Shown here in pieces: positions 8,053 through 16,672 of a stretch of 64,000 nt of DNA. Every line of letters begins with the position of its first letter. Positions within the stretch are counted from its first letter, which is position 1. Source of the stretch: Paenibacillus odorifer (GTDB lineage: Bacteria; Bacillota; Bacilli; Paenibacillales; Paenibacillaceae); contig NZ_CP009428.1 in NCBI RefSeq assembly GCF_000758725.1, positions 1,364,001 to 1,428,000 of the forward strand, read 5' to 3'. The position numbers and the translations under genes are program-made. The notes beneath the pieces are model-generated. The model saw only the letters and a program-made list of their open reading frames with translations. It was not told where the DNA came from and searched no databases.

Positions 8053-9018
8053 ATGAAATGGAACACCCGTATTACGGAGTTATTGCACATAGAATATCCT
8101 ATTATTCAAGGAGGACTTGCTTATTTAGGTTATGCAGACCTCGCGGCTGCGGTTTCAAATAGCGGTGGACTGGGTCAGGTCACAGCAATGAGTCTTCCGG
8201 ATGCTGAGGCCTTACGTGCAGAAATACGGCGGGTACGAACACTAACAGACAAGCCATTTGGTGTTAATTTTGCTATCGGCATGCATGGGATTGGTTATGA
8301 AGACCGGGTGCAGGTCGCCATCGACGAGCAGGTTCCCGTGGTGAGCCTCACTGGAGGGAATCCAGCCCCTATACTGGAAATGTTACTGCCCACCGATATT
8401 AAAACGCTCGTGCTCGTCTCCTCACGCAGACAAGCCCAAAAGGCCGAACAATTAGGCGCTTCTGCGGTTATTGTTGTTGGGCAAGAGGGCGGGGGTCACT
8501 TAGGGCGTGACGATGTTGGAACCATGGTGCTCGTTCCTCAAGTGGTCGATGCGGTTAATATCCCTGTGATTGCTTCCGGAGGGATCGGAGATGGCCGTGG
8601 ATGGATGGCTGCTCATGCGCTTGGGGCTGAGGGAATCGAAATGGGCACTCGGTTCGTTGCTACAGTGGAATGTGTGCACGCGGCTGTTTCTTATAAAAAA
8701 GCTTTAGTAGAAAGCTCAGAGTCGGATACGGTTGTAATCAAACGTTCTATTGGAGCACCCGCACGAGTGTTGCGTAGTGACTACATTGATCAAATTCTTG
8801 AAATCGAGCGCGTGACACCGACCTATGAAGCATTAAAAGAATATATCAGTGGTGCAGCCAACAAGCGCTGGATTTATGATGGTATCAAAGAAGAGGGCAT
8901 CGGCTGGGCAGGTCAAGTAACAGGAATGATCCAAGATATACCTACAGTCGCGGAGCTGGTCGGCAGGATGGTTAAAGAGGCTGGGTCGATTCGCGGGATG
9001 TGGGGAACACAGGTTTAA
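8053..9018 (+). CDS. FMN enoyl-thioester reductase / nitronate monooxygenase family (FabK-like)
   Basis: 321-residue TIM-barrel flavoprotein. The N-terminus (TRITELLHIEYPIIQGG) matches FabK/2-nitropropane dioxygenase proteins. The glycine-rich GQEGGGHLGR contains the active-site histidine, and IASGGIGDGRG and GTRFVAT bind the FMN phosphate. The family includes true nitronate monooxygenases and FabK enoyl-ACP reductases. Next to a ligase, thiolase, reductase and dehydratase, the enoyl-reductase role is the better inference. ATG 8053 is nine bases after AGGTG; ATG 8047 abuts the ecfT stop and is also possible. Last gene of the operon. Confidence 0.8.
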   Translation: MKWNTRITELLHIEYPIIQGGLAYLGYADLAAAVSNSGGLGQVTAMSLPDAEALRAEIRRVRTLTDKPFGVNFAIGMHGIGYEDRVQVAIDEQVPVVSLTGGNPAPILEMLLPTDIKTLVLVSSRRQAQKAEQLGASAVIVVGQEGGGHLGRDDVGTMVLVPQVVDAVNIPVIASGGIGDGRGWMAAHALGAEGIEMGTRFVATVECVHAAVSYKKALVESSESDTVVIKRSIGAPARVLRSDYIDQILEIERVTPTYEALKEYISGAANKRWIYDGIKEEGIGWAGQVTGMIQDIPTVAELVGRMVKEAGSIRGMWGTQV

Positions 9019-9026
9019 ATAAAAAC

Positions 9027-9080
9027 AAACACAGAGCGGTGATTCTCTCATTATTGGAGGAATCGCTGCTCTGTGTTTTT
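9027..9080. terminator. Bidirectional terminator between convergent genes
   Basis: AAACACAGAGC...GATTC pairs with GAATC...GCTCTGTGTTTTT. A-run on the left and T-run on the right let it serve both the operon ending at 9018 and the leftward peptidase gene ending at 9104. Confidence 0.85.
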
Positions 9081-9103
9081 GACCGTGGGCTTGTAATTCT
9101 TTT

Positions 9104-10198
9104 CTACAAATGAAGAATAGTCAGTTCCTTAGGGAAGCTTGTTAAGGTCTCTGCGCCTTCAGCTGTAATAATCAGATCATCTTCGATACGCACACCCGCT
9201 AGTCCAGGCACATAAATTCCTGGCTCAACGGTGAACACATTGCCGATCTCGATAATGTCATCGTTCTGTCCGTGAAGTGATGGATATTCATGAACATCCA
9301 TGCCCAGTCCGTGTCCGACACGGTGCAAGAAATATTCCCCGAATCCAGCTTCCTCAATTACATCACGTGCAGCTTTGTCGACTGAGCCGAAAGGTGCTCC
9401 AGGATTGGAGGCAGCGATCCCAGCTTCGTTGGCAGCCAGCACAGTGTTATAAATAGTGATTAGCTTGTCGTCCACGGATTCAATTGCAAAGGTACGTGTA
9501 ATATCAGAAGCATAACCATCGGCATACACCCCGATATCAAACATCAGGAAATCGCCTGGCTGAATGACCCGGTTGCCAGGAACACCGTGAGGTAGGGCAG
9601 TTTTCGGACCAGAAAGCACCATAGTGTCGAAGGAAGGACCGGAAGCGCCAACCTTTTTCATTAGATATTCTAGCTCCGCTACTAGATCGTTTTCTGTAAC
9701 GCCTGTTTTTACGTGGGTAAGAACGCGGCGCAAGGCTTCCTCAACTAGCTCAGCGGCATGTTTCATGCGCTTAACTTCATCCGGGGTCTTTTTGGAGCGC
9801 ATGCTGCGCAGCAATGGACCAATATCACTAAACCGTTCAGCTGGAACAGCAGCGGTTAGGTGTTCAAAACGGGCTACTGAGAAATGTTCCTTCTCTATGC
9901 CAAGAGTTCCAAGCTTGCTGCTGCCGAAACAATCTTTTAGCAGGTTATAGGGATTATCAGTGTCACTGTGAGTTAGGATTTTGGTGACCGAAGAAGCCGC
10001 TTGAGCCGCTTCTGCATCCAATGCAGGCAGAATGAGCATAGGCTCTTCTCCGCGTATCAGCAGCAGACCCAGAAAACGTTCATGCGGATCGCTGGCGAAG
10101 CCGGTTAAGTAGTAGACATGCTTGGGATCTGTTACGAGCAGGGCATCCAGGCCTTCGCCCGCCATTTGCTGCTCTAGGCTTGTCAGAGCATTATTCAT
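9104..10198 (-). CDS. M24 family Xaa-Pro peptidase
   Basis: 364 residues, typical of PapA/YqhT-like aminopeptidase P or prolidase. The C-terminal pita-bread domain keeps the five metal ligands: two Asp in FDIGVYADGYASDITRTF, the His in HRVGHGLGMDVHE, the Glu in FTVEPGIYVPG, and the Glu in GVRIEDD. The N-terminal half is the creatinase-like domain with YYLTGF. The ATG follows AAAGGGGAAC. It removes or cleaves beside proline in peptides in the cytoplasm. Monocistronic and divergent from the SDR gene. Confidence 0.88.
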   Translation of the reverse strand: MNNALTSLEQQMAGEGLDALLVTDPKHVYYLTGFASDPHERFLGLLLIRGEEPMLILPALDAEAAQAASSVTKILTHSDTDNPYNLLKDCFGSSKLGTLGIEKEHFSVARFEHLTAAVPAERFSDIGPLLRSMRSKKTPDEVKRMKHAAELVEEALRRVLTHVKTGVTENDLVAELEYLMKKVGASGPSFDTMVLSGPKTALPHGVPGNRVIQPGDFLMFDIGVYADGYASDITRTFAIESVDDKLITIYNTVLAANEAGIAASNPGAPFGSVDKAARDVIEEAGFGEYFLHRVGHGLGMDVHEYPSLHGQNDDIIEIGNVFTVEPGIYVPGLAGVRIEDDLIITAEGAETLTSFPKELTILHL

Positions 10199-10423
10199 AG
10201 TTGGTGTTCCCCTTTCAACTTCACGATTAGAACTGCAATATTCCTATTATAGATCAAAAATAGACCAGACGCACCTGACGAACTATAACTATCGTTGGCT
10301 AATCATGACATGAAGCTTTTCTTAACCCTACTAGTTGGTGTAACATATCTTTAAATATACTTCTCCTAAGGTTAGGCTAAAGCTTATTCGGGTACGGTTG
10401 TTGAGAGAGGAGTGATTCTTGGA

Positions 10424-11266
10424 ATGAGAGGAACAATCGCACTTGTTACCGGAGCGAATTCCGGTATGGGGCTGGCTACAACAGTTGAACTGGCTCGCAA
10501 GGGAGCCAAAGTCATTATGGTTTGCCGTAATCGCCAGCGGGGAGAAGAAGCACTTGCTGCCGCCAAACAAAAGAGCCACTCCGAGGATATCGAGCTCATG
10601 TTGTGTGATCTGGCTTCACTTGAGAGCATTCGCAGCTTTGCTGAGGAATTTACTATGAAATATCCGGTTCTAGACATACTTATCAATAACGCCGGGGTAG
10701 TCACGATTAAGCGTCAGCTTACGAAGGACGGCTTTGAGATGGATCTTGGCGTAAATCATTTGGGGCATTTTCTACTTACAAATCTGTTACTTGAGTCGTT
10801 GCAGGCAGCAGAGCAAGGCCGTATCATTGTGGTTGCCTCCGGTGCTTACAAAATAGGTGCGCTCCATTATGAAGATCCAACCCTGGCTCGCCGTTTTAAT
10901 CCTGCAAAAGCCTATGCCCGATCCAAGCTAGCCAATATTCTGTTCACGCGGGAGCTGGCTTCGCGTCTTCACGGAACAAGGGTGACGGTGAATTGCTTGC
11001 ATCCAGGTGCAGTGGGGACGAATATAGGTGTAAACCGGCAGACAGGCTTCGGCAAGTCGGTACTTAAGTTACTCTCATACTTTTTCTTAACACCTGAACA
11101 AGGCGCCGATACAGCGATTTATTTGGCTACAGATCCTGATCTTGAAGAGGTAACCGGTCAATATTATTATCGAAGAAAGATTAAACAACTGTCTCCCAGA
11201 GCGCAGAATACAATAGAGGCCGAACGGCTGTGGCAATGGAGCCAGGAGCAGGTCGGCCTGAGTTAA
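10424..11266 (+). CDS. SDR oxidoreductase (retinol-dehydrogenase-like)
   Basis: 280-residue short-chain dehydrogenase. The nucleotide motif is TGANSGMG, NNAG follows the fourth strand, and the active site contains S (VVASGAY) and YARSK. The long loop after the active site and the motif DLGVNHLGHF are typical of the retinol dehydrogenase/WWOX-like SDR subgroup; the substrate is unknown. ATG 10424 is preferred on family N-terminus; GTG 10412 lies too close to AGAGAGGA. The GNAT gene starts 25 nt later, so they are probably cotranscribed. Confidence 0.82.
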   Translation: MRGTIALVTGANSGMGLATTVELARKGAKVIMVCRNRQRGEEALAAAKQKSHSEDIELMLCDLASLESIRSFAEEFTMKYPVLDILINNAGVVTIKRQLTKDGFEMDLGVNHLGHFLLTNLLLESLQAAEQGRIIVVASGAYKIGALHYEDPTLARRFNPAKAYARSKLANILFTRELASRLHGTRVTVNCLHPGAVGTNIGVNRQTGFGKSVLKLLSYFFLTPEQGADTAIYLATDPDLEEVTGQYYYRRKIKQLSPRAQNTIEAERLWQWSQEQVGLS

Positions 11267-11291
11267 TTAACACATTTGGAGGAATTAAGGG

Positions 11292-11795
11292 ATGAATTGG
11301 GAGAACAGCAGAATTGAAGATGCGACATCTGCAGACTTAGCAGCTATTGTAGATATTTATAACTCAACGATTGCTGGGAGGATGGTAACTGCAGATCTGG
11401 AACCCATTACTGTTGCAGACCGGGAGAAATGGTTTCTTGAGCATAACAGCCATCACCGTCCCTTATGGGTACTGAAGCAAGGAGATGAAATTGCAGCATG
11501 GTTCAGTTTTCAATCCTTCTATGGTCGTCCAGCGTATAATGCAACAGCAGAAATCAGCGTATACGTGAATGAAAAGTTCCGTGGTGGTGGTGCTGGCAGA
11601 ATTCTTCTGACAGAGGCCATTGAGAAAGCCCCTAGTCTCGGAATTAAGAATCTAGTCGGCTTTGTGTTTGGACATAATGATCCAAGCCTTGGTTTGCTGA
11701 AAAAATTTGGTTTTAAAGAGTGGGGAATGCTGCCTGGTGTGGCTGAACTTGACGGTATAGAGCGTGATTTAGTCATTGTAGGCCTTAAAGTCTAA
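11292..11795 (+). CDS. GNAT N-acetyltransferase, phosphinothricin-acetyltransferase type
   Basis: 167 residues. The acetyl-CoA pyrophosphate loop reads RGGGAG near residue 97, preceded by the strand AEISVYV. The N-terminal [20 protein letters not shown] is characteristic of the PAT/Bar-type GNAT group, which acetylates amino groups of glutamate-like compounds or methionine sulfone/sulfoximine. The natural substrate is unknown. The ribosome site GGAGG is well placed. It follows the SDR gene by 25 nt and ends 17 bp before the convergent HxlR gene. Confidence 0.8.
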   Translation: MNWENSRIEDATSADLAAIVDIYNSTIAGRMVTADLEPITVADREKWFLEHNSHHRPLWVLKQGDEIAAWFSFQSFYGRPAYNATAEISVYVNEKFRGGGAGRILLTEAIEKAPSLGIKNLVGFVFGHNDPSLGLLKKFGFKEWGMLPGVAELDGIERDLVIVGLKV

Positions 11796-11812
11796 AATAC
11801 CAGATAAAACGC

Positions 11813-12157
11813 TTACATTTTGAGAGTTGGATTTAGGTTATCGGTGTCGCAATCGACCCATTCTTTGGACCAACTCTGTAAGTCTCGGATGACTGATTCC
11901 AGGGCAAGACCTTTATCCGTCAAAGAATATTGGATTCGCACGGGGGTCTCTGGGAACACTTCTCGAAGAACGATCCCTTCCTGTTCCAGCTCTTTGAGCC
12001 GTTCGGAGAGCAGTCTTCCACTGATGGGCAATGCCGCTTCAATTACATTGAAACGTTGGGGTCCTTGAAGGAGCTGGTAGATAATTAAACCAGTCCAACG
12101 CCTGCCGATAATATCCATACTTTTTTGTAGCCGGGGACATAAATCATTGGACTTCAT
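11813..12157 (-). CDS. HxlR-family transcriptional regulator
   Basis: 114-residue winged-helix protein. The HxlR signature spans IIGRRWTGLIIYQLL, RFNVIE, ISGRLLSERLKELEQEGI and the wing RIQYSLTDKG. A conserved N-terminal cysteine in NDLCPRL is the residue that senses thiol or aldehyde stress in several family members. ATG 12157 has AGAGGTG six bases upstream; GTG 12166 is an alternative. Probable targets are its own promoter or the adjacent SDR-GNAT pair; this is inference from proximity. Confidence 0.85.
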   Translation of the reverse strand: MKSNDLCPRLQKSMDIIGRRWTGLIIYQLLQGPQRFNVIEAALPISGRLLSERLKELEQEGIVLREVFPETPVRIQYSLTDKGLALESVIRDLQSWSKEWVDCDTDNLNPTLKM

Positions 12158-12246
12158 AGGGCTCACCTCTTAGTAAACATTATAAACGAAAAGACCAATA
12201 ACTTAAACAAATTCCAATTTAATTCAGCTAGAAAGGATGATGGACA

Positions 12247-12507
12247 GTGGCTAAAAAAAAGAAAATGCCTACCACACCAAGAGCCGCTACGAATGATGGC
12301 CCTGCTACGTTAAAAGACCTGCTAAGCAGTGATGTTCTAGGAAAGCTGAAGGCGCAATCTGATGCGTTGAAAGCGGAGGAAAATGACCGTAAAGAAGCTG
12401 CCCGTAAGGCAGTGGAAGATCAGTGCAAGGCTGAGCAGAAGCGGTTGGATAATGATTTTGCACATTTGCTGGAGAACAGTAATCAGGATTGGAAGAAATT
12501 TAAATAA
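12247..12507 (+). CDS. Small charged protein, YqkE-like
   Basis: 86 residues, starting at GTG 12247 with AAAGGATG upstream. Highly charged, with a predicted coiled coil over residues 33-75 (ALKAEENDRKEAARKAVEDQ) and a Lys-rich N-terminus. It resembles the Bacillus YqkE family of unknown function (recognition by eye, moderate certainty). No signal peptide or membrane segment. A terminator follows. Confidence 0.65.
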   Translation: MAKKKKMPTTPRAATNDGPATLKDLLSSDVLGKLKAQSDALKAEENDRKEAARKAVEDQCKAEQKRLDNDFAHLLENSNQDWKKFK

Positions 12508-12546
12508 ATCCTATGGCTTAGCGCTAAAAATATGGCAGAGATTAAA

Positions 12547-12573
12547 GAGGCACCCGTTAGGGTGTCTTTTTTT
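12547..12573 (+). terminator. Intrinsic terminator
   Basis: GAGGCACCC-GTTA-GGGTGTCTTTTTTT: compact hairpin with a T-run after the YqkE-like gene. Confidence 0.85.
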
Positions 12574-12633
12574 ATGTAACTTAAGCAGATAAGCCTAATT
12601 CTTAATTATTTTAAATTTAAGTATATGAAAGGG

Positions 12634-12662
12634 TTGACCCTCAAAGTGGGCTTAGGTATAAT
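12634..12662 (+). promoter_or_regulatory. Sigma-A promoter of the siderophore importer operon
   Basis: TTGACC (12634-12639), a 17-bp spacer and a consensus TATAAT (12657-12662). The Fur box begins 16 bp after the -10, covering the start of transcription. Confidence 0.8.
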
Positions 12663-12677
12663 TTAAAACATTGCGAA

Positions 12678-12692
12678 TGAAAATCATTATCA
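12678..12692 (+). promoter_or_regulatory. Fur box
   Basis: TGAAAATCATTATCA matches the 7-1-7 Fur operator TGATAATNATTATCA with one mismatch. It sits just downstream of the promoter and upstream of the iron importer genes, so iron-loaded Fur should block transcription. Confidence 0.88.
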
Positions 12693-12735
12693 TAAAATCG
12701 CATTTGTAAACTATTAAACAGATAAGGAACAACTC

Positions 12736-13683
12736 ATGAAACTAAAATATTTGTCCCTACTTCTAATAGTATTTTCATTTATTTCTTTGTTTATAGGCGT
12801 TAAAGATATATCCCCATTAGATCTCTTTCATCTTACGGAATCTCAAGCACAGACCTTGCTGGTAAGCCGGATTCCCCGGTTAGCCGCATTGATTATCGCT
12901 GGAGTCAGCATGAGTATTGCCGGATTAATTATGCAACAGCTGTCACGCAATAAATTCGTCTCACCGACTACGGCAGGGACGATGGATTCCGCAAAATTTG
13001 GTATTCTCGTATCCCTCATGTTATTCACAGGCGCAACGCCAATGCAGAAATTGCTTGTTGCTTTTGTTTTTGCGCTATTGGGCACCTTTATTTTTATGAG
13101 AATCCTGGATCGGATCAAGTTCAAGGATAGTATTTTTATCCCGCTGGTCGGACTCATGTTCGGCAACATTGTAGGCTCGATTACAACATTTTTTGCGTAT
13201 AAAAATGATTTGATTCAGAATATCTCATCTTGGATGCTTGGGGATTTCTCGACGATTATCAAAGGCCAATACGAATTAATTTATATCAGCATTCCACTTG
13301 TCATTCTGGCGTATCTCTTCGCTAATAAATTTACGGTAGCCGGTATGGGCGAGGATTTTTCCGTCAATCTTGGCATGAACTACAAAGCGGTGGTCAACGT
13401 GGGATTGGTAATTGTAGCGTTAATCTCTTCTGTTGTCATTTTAACCGTAGGTACGATTCCATTTCTGGGTCTAGTAGTACCTAACATTGTAACGTTGTAC
13501 ATAGGGGATAACCTCAAAAAAAGTCTGGCGCATACAGCCATTCTCGGAGCGGTGTTCCTCCTGTTCTGCGATATTCTGGGCAGGCTCATTATCTATCCAT
13601 ATGAAATATCAATCAGTCTCACGGTAGGCGTCATCGGTAGTGGTCTATTTATCTACTTGCTGATGAGAAGAAAGGCGAACTAG
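12736..13683 (+). CDS. yclN: Siderophore ABC importer permease 1 (YclN-like)
   Basis: 315-residue FecCD-type permease with about nine or ten hydrophobic segments. Family signatures include RIPRLAALIIAGVSMSIAGL near residues 44-63 and the ATPase-contacting VPNIV loop near 255. First of four genes in the order permease-permease-ATPase-binding protein, the same as B. subtilis yclNOPQ for petrobactin and catecholate siderophores. Preceded by a Fur box. The start has AAGGAAC upstream. Substrate assignment is by gene order and similarity only. Confidence 0.85.
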   Translation: MKLKYLSLLLIVFSFISLFIGVKDISPLDLFHLTESQAQTLLVSRIPRLAALIIAGVSMSIAGLIMQQLSRNKFVSPTTAGTMDSAKFGILVSLMLFTGATPMQKLLVAFVFALLGTFIFMRILDRIKFKDSIFIPLVGLMFGNIVGSITTFFAYKNDLIQNISSWMLGDFSTIIKGQYELIYISIPLVILAYLFANKFTVAGMGEDFSVNLGMNYKAVVNVGLVIVALISSVVILTVGTIPFLGLVVPNIVTLYIGDNLKKSLAHTAILGAVFLLFCDILGRLIIYPYEISISLTVGVIGSGLFIYLLMRRKAN

Positions 13684-13685
13684 AG

Positions 13686-14630
13686 ATGAAGACAAAACTA
13701 ACTATATTATCAATAAGTGCTGTCGCCCTCATCGTCTTGTTTATGACGTATCATGCTTTGGGAAATTGGGACTACGTTCTGCCCAGCCGGGGAAGAAAGC
13801 TGGCGGCCATTCTGATTACCGGAGCTGTGATAGCTGTCTCTACCGTAGTTTTTCAGAGCATCACGAACAATCGTATTTTGACACCAAGTATTCTCGGGCT
13901 CGATTCCCTGTACATGTTAATCCAGACGTTCGGTGTTTATGCCTTAGGTTCATCGAATATGACCTTTATGAATAAAAACATCAACTTCTTGTTCTCTGCG
14001 TGCCTCATGGTCCTGTTTTCAGGCGTATTGTATAAGCTAATGTTCCGTAGGGAAGGACAAAATATTTATTTCCTGCTGCTGGTAGGGCTGATCATGGGGA
14101 CGATGTTCCAGAGCGCGTCTTCTTTTATGGAAGTGCTTATTGATCCGAACGAATTCCTGATTCTACAGGGGAAAATGTTCGCCAGCTTCAACAATGTCAG
14201 CAGTGACCTATTGATTCTTTCTACCATTGTTCTGACGCTAACTACGTTGTATTTCTTGCGATTTGTTAAGTATTTGGATGTTATTTCGCTTGGGAAAGAT
14301 GAAGCCATTAATCTGGGGATCAATTATGACTATGTGGTCAAAAGGCTGCTAGTTATTGTATCTATCTACGTTTCGATCTCGACGGCTCTAGTGGGGCCAA
14401 TCACTTTCTTAGGTTTGTTGGTAGCTAATGTGGGACACCAGCTGTTCCGTACCTATAAGCATGCCTATCTGATTCCTGGAACGATTCTGCTGAGTATTGT
14501 TGCGCTTGTCGGTGGGCAGTTCCTGGTCGAACGTGTTTTTGGATTTAATACTACGGTTAGTGTGATTATCAATTTTGCAGGCGGCGTCTACTTCGTCTAT
14601 CTGCTGTTAAAGGAGAATAAGTCGTGGTAG
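13686..14630 (+). CDS. yclO: Siderophore ABC importer permease 2 (YclO-like)
   Basis: 314-residue FecCD-family permease, partner of the preceding gene, from which it is separated by two bases. It has about nine hydrophobic segments; the N-terminal SRGRKLAAILITGAVIAVST and the GPITFLGLLVANVGHQ loop are typical. The two permeases would form a heterodimeric channel. Its stop overlaps the ATPase start. Confidence 0.85.
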   Translation: MKTKLTILSISAVALIVLFMTYHALGNWDYVLPSRGRKLAAILITGAVIAVSTVVFQSITNNRILTPSILGLDSLYMLIQTFGVYALGSSNMTFMNKNINFLFSACLMVLFSGVLYKLMFRREGQNIYFLLLVGLIMGTMFQSASSFMEVLIDPNEFLILQGKMFASFNNVSSDLLILSTIVLTLTTLYFLRFVKYLDVISLGKDEAINLGINYDYVVKRLLVIVSIYVSISTALVGPITFLGLLVANVGHQLFRTYKHAYLIPGTILLSIVALVGGQFLVERVFGFNTTVSVIINFAGGVYFVYLLLKENKSW

Positions 14631-15379
14631 AAGTTAAAAATTTAACCAAATGTTATGGCGGAGTAACCGTCGTTGATGATGTGTCCTTGTCCATTAAAAA
14701 GGGCGCAATCACCTCGTTTATCGGACCAAATGGTGCGGGTAAAAGTACACTGCTCTCCATGATCAGCAGACTTATCTCCAAAGACGCGGGAGAGGTGCTG
14801 ATCGAAGGTAAGGAAATCGGTACCTGCAAAAGTAATGAGCTTGCTCGTAAAATATCGGTGTTAAAGCAGTCCAATCATATTAGCGTACGCCTCACTGTGA
14901 AGGAGCTCGTTTCTTTTGGGAGATTCCCGTATTCACAGGGGAAGCTGAGTCCGGAGGATCGGGCGTTCGTTGACGAAGCGATTGCTTACATGGATCTCCA
15001 AGAAATGCAGGATAAATATATTGATCAGCTCAGTGGAGGGCAACGCCAGCGGGCATATATTGCCATGGTCATGGCTCAGGATACAGAGTACATTCTGCTC
15101 GACGAACCGCTCAACAACCTTGATATGAAGCATTCCGTCCAAATTATGAAGGTGCTTCGCCGCTTGGTGGACGAGAAGGGGAAGACGATTGTGCTCGTTA
15201 TCCACGATATTAACTTTGCTTCTTGTTACTCTGACTACATTGTTGCGCTTAAAAATGGAAGAGTAGCTTCCTCGGGTACAGCGGATGAAATTATAGATTC
15301 TGCAGTTCTTAAAGAGGTATATGACATGGACATTCCTATTGAAACTATAGGAGGCCGAAAAATCGGTGTCTATTTCTAA
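14624..15379 (+). CDS. yclP: Siderophore ABC importer ATPase (YclP-like)
   Basis: 251-residue FepC-type ABC ATPase, GTG start with AGGAG upstream and a 7-nt overlap with the permease gene. Walker A GPNGAGKST, signature LSGGQRQR, Walker B YILLDEPLNNLD, and switch His in IHDINF. The Asn-Asn-Leu-Asp D-loop is typical of the YclP subgroup. It energizes uptake of ferric siderophore. Confidence 0.88.
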   Translation: MVEVKNLTKCYGGVTVVDDVSLSIKKGAITSFIGPNGAGKSTLLSMISRLISKDAGEVLIEGKEIGTCKSNELARKISVLKQSNHISVRLTVKELVSFGRFPYSQGKLSPEDRAFVDEAIAYMDLQEMQDKYIDQLSGGQRQRAYIAMVMAQDTEYILLDEPLNNLDMKHSVQIMKVLRRLVDEKGKTIVLVIHDINFASCYSDYIVALKNGRVASSGTADEIIDSAVLKEVYDMDIPIETIGGRKIGVYF

Positions 15380-15492
15380 AAAGGTAACTATTACTATGCG
15401 GATATTATTATGACGTAACGTAAGAAGTGAAAGGCGCCAGCTTCTTAACGCATACGCGAATAATTCAAATAGCTTCACTATAAAAATTAGGG
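15380..15492 (+). promoter_or_regulatory. Intra-operon spacer with hairpin before yclQ
   Basis: The gap between ATPase and binding-protein genes holds AAGAAG...CTTCTT (about 15422-15446) around GGCGCC, without a T-run. It might tune expression of the binding protein relative to the membrane genes; no promoter is evident. Confidence 0.3.
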
Positions 15493-15501
15493 GTGAATAC
15501 A

Positions 15502-16506
15502 TTGAAGAAGAACTTATCTTTACTGATGATGACAGTATTTCTTGCGGTAATCTTGGCGGCTTGCGGCTCCAATAATGCAGCAACTTCAAATAACAATACA
15601 GCAGCGGCAGGCAATTCGGAGGCTACTACTGCACCAACAACGGAAGCAACTACAGCACCGACAGAGCTTACTTTCAAGCATGCGCTTGGCGAAACAACTA
15701 TCAAAAGCAATCCGCAAAAAGTGGTTGTTTTTGACTTCGGTACACTGGATACGCTGGATAAACTGGGCGTAGAGGTGACTGGAGTGCCTCAAAGTAATGT
15801 ACCGGCTTATCTCTCTAAATATAACGATGCTAAATATGAGAATGTTGGTGGTTTGAAAGAGCCTGACTTCGAAAAAATAAACAGTCTTTCTCCGGACCTG
15901 ATCATCATTTCCGGCAGACAACAGGATTCTTATGAAGAATTCAGCAAAATTGCACCTACTCTGTATGTGGCTGTAGATAATGCAAACTATATGGAATCTT
16001 TTACGAATAACGTGAAAATGCTGGGTCAAATTTTTGGAAAAGAAGCAGAAGTAGAAACTGAGCTTGCGACTATCAATGATTCCATCAAAGCTTTGAATAC
16101 GAAGGCAACAGCTGATGGCAAAAAAGCACTTGTTATTCTCGCGAATGAAGGAAAAATCAGTGCTTACGGTGCAGGTTCCCGTTTTGGGATTATCCATGAC
16201 ATGTTCGGATTTGCACAGGCAGATGATAAAATTGAAGTATCCACTCACGGACAAAGCGTATCTTACGAATATGTAGCGGATAAGAACCCGGATTATCTGT
16301 TTGTAGTAGACAGAGATGCGGTTGTGAAGAGTGATGGCGGTGAATCCGGTTCAGCTAAAAAAGCAGTTGAAAACGATCTAGTGAAGAATACAAATGCCTT
16401 TAAAAACGGTAAGATCATCTACTTGGATCCTAACTACTGGTATTTGTCCGGTGGCGGTTTAATATCCGTTAGCGAAATGCTCAAAGAAGTTGAAGTTGTT
16501 CTGTAA
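15502..16506 (+). CDS. yclQ: Siderophore-binding lipoprotein (YclQ-like)
   Basis: 334 residues from TTG 15502, seven bases after AGGGGTG; GTG 15493 would overlap that site. Lipoprotein signal peptide: Lys-Lys, hydrophobic stretch, and lipobox LAAC. A Thr/Ala/Glu-rich linker follows, then a periplasmic-binding class III (FepB/FatB-type) fold with FKHALGETTIKSNPQKVVVF and a long connecting helix. It captures ferric siderophore at the membrane surface for YclNOP. The operon ends at a strong terminator. Confidence 0.88.
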   Translation: MKKNLSLLMMTVFLAVILAACGSNNAATSNNNTAAAGNSEATTAPTTEATTAPTELTFKHALGETTIKSNPQKVVVFDFGTLDTLDKLGVEVTGVPQSNVPAYLSKYNDAKYENVGGLKEPDFEKINSLSPDLIIISGRQQDSYEEFSKIAPTLYVAVDNANYMESFTNNVKMLGQIFGKEAEVETELATINDSIKALNTKATADGKKALVILANEGKISAYGAGSRFGIIHDMFGFAQADDKIEVSTHGQSVSYEYVADKNPDYLFVVDRDAVVKSDGGESGSAKKAVENDLVKNTNAFKNGKIIYLDPNYWYLSGGGLISVSEMLKEVEVVL

Positions 16507-16526
16507 GCAGAGTAACTTGGTGAATT

Positions 16527-16573
16527 AAAAAGCCTGTTGGCGGGAGTAATACTCCTTGCCAGCAGGCTTTTTT
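16527..16573 (+). terminator. Intrinsic terminator after the siderophore operon
   Basis: AAAAAGCCTGTTGGC pairs with GCCAGCAGGCTTTTTT; a further T-run follows. Confidence 0.9.
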
Positions 16574-16625
16574 CGCTTTTTTCCATAGATTTACTGGTAT
16601 ATTCATACTAGTTGCTAAATTTATC

Positions 16626-16651
16626 TGTAACTTTTCAGGCTGGGATACGTG
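16626..16651 (+). promoter_or_regulatory. Candidate ECF (SigM-type) autoregulatory promoter
   Basis: TGTAAC, 16-bp spacer, CGTG. This approximates the TGAAAC-N16-CGTC consensus of Bacillus extracytoplasmic sigma factors and lies 21 bases before the sigma gene start. Confidence 0.55.
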
Positions 16652-16672
16652 GTTAGGTTAAGGGGGGAGTGC

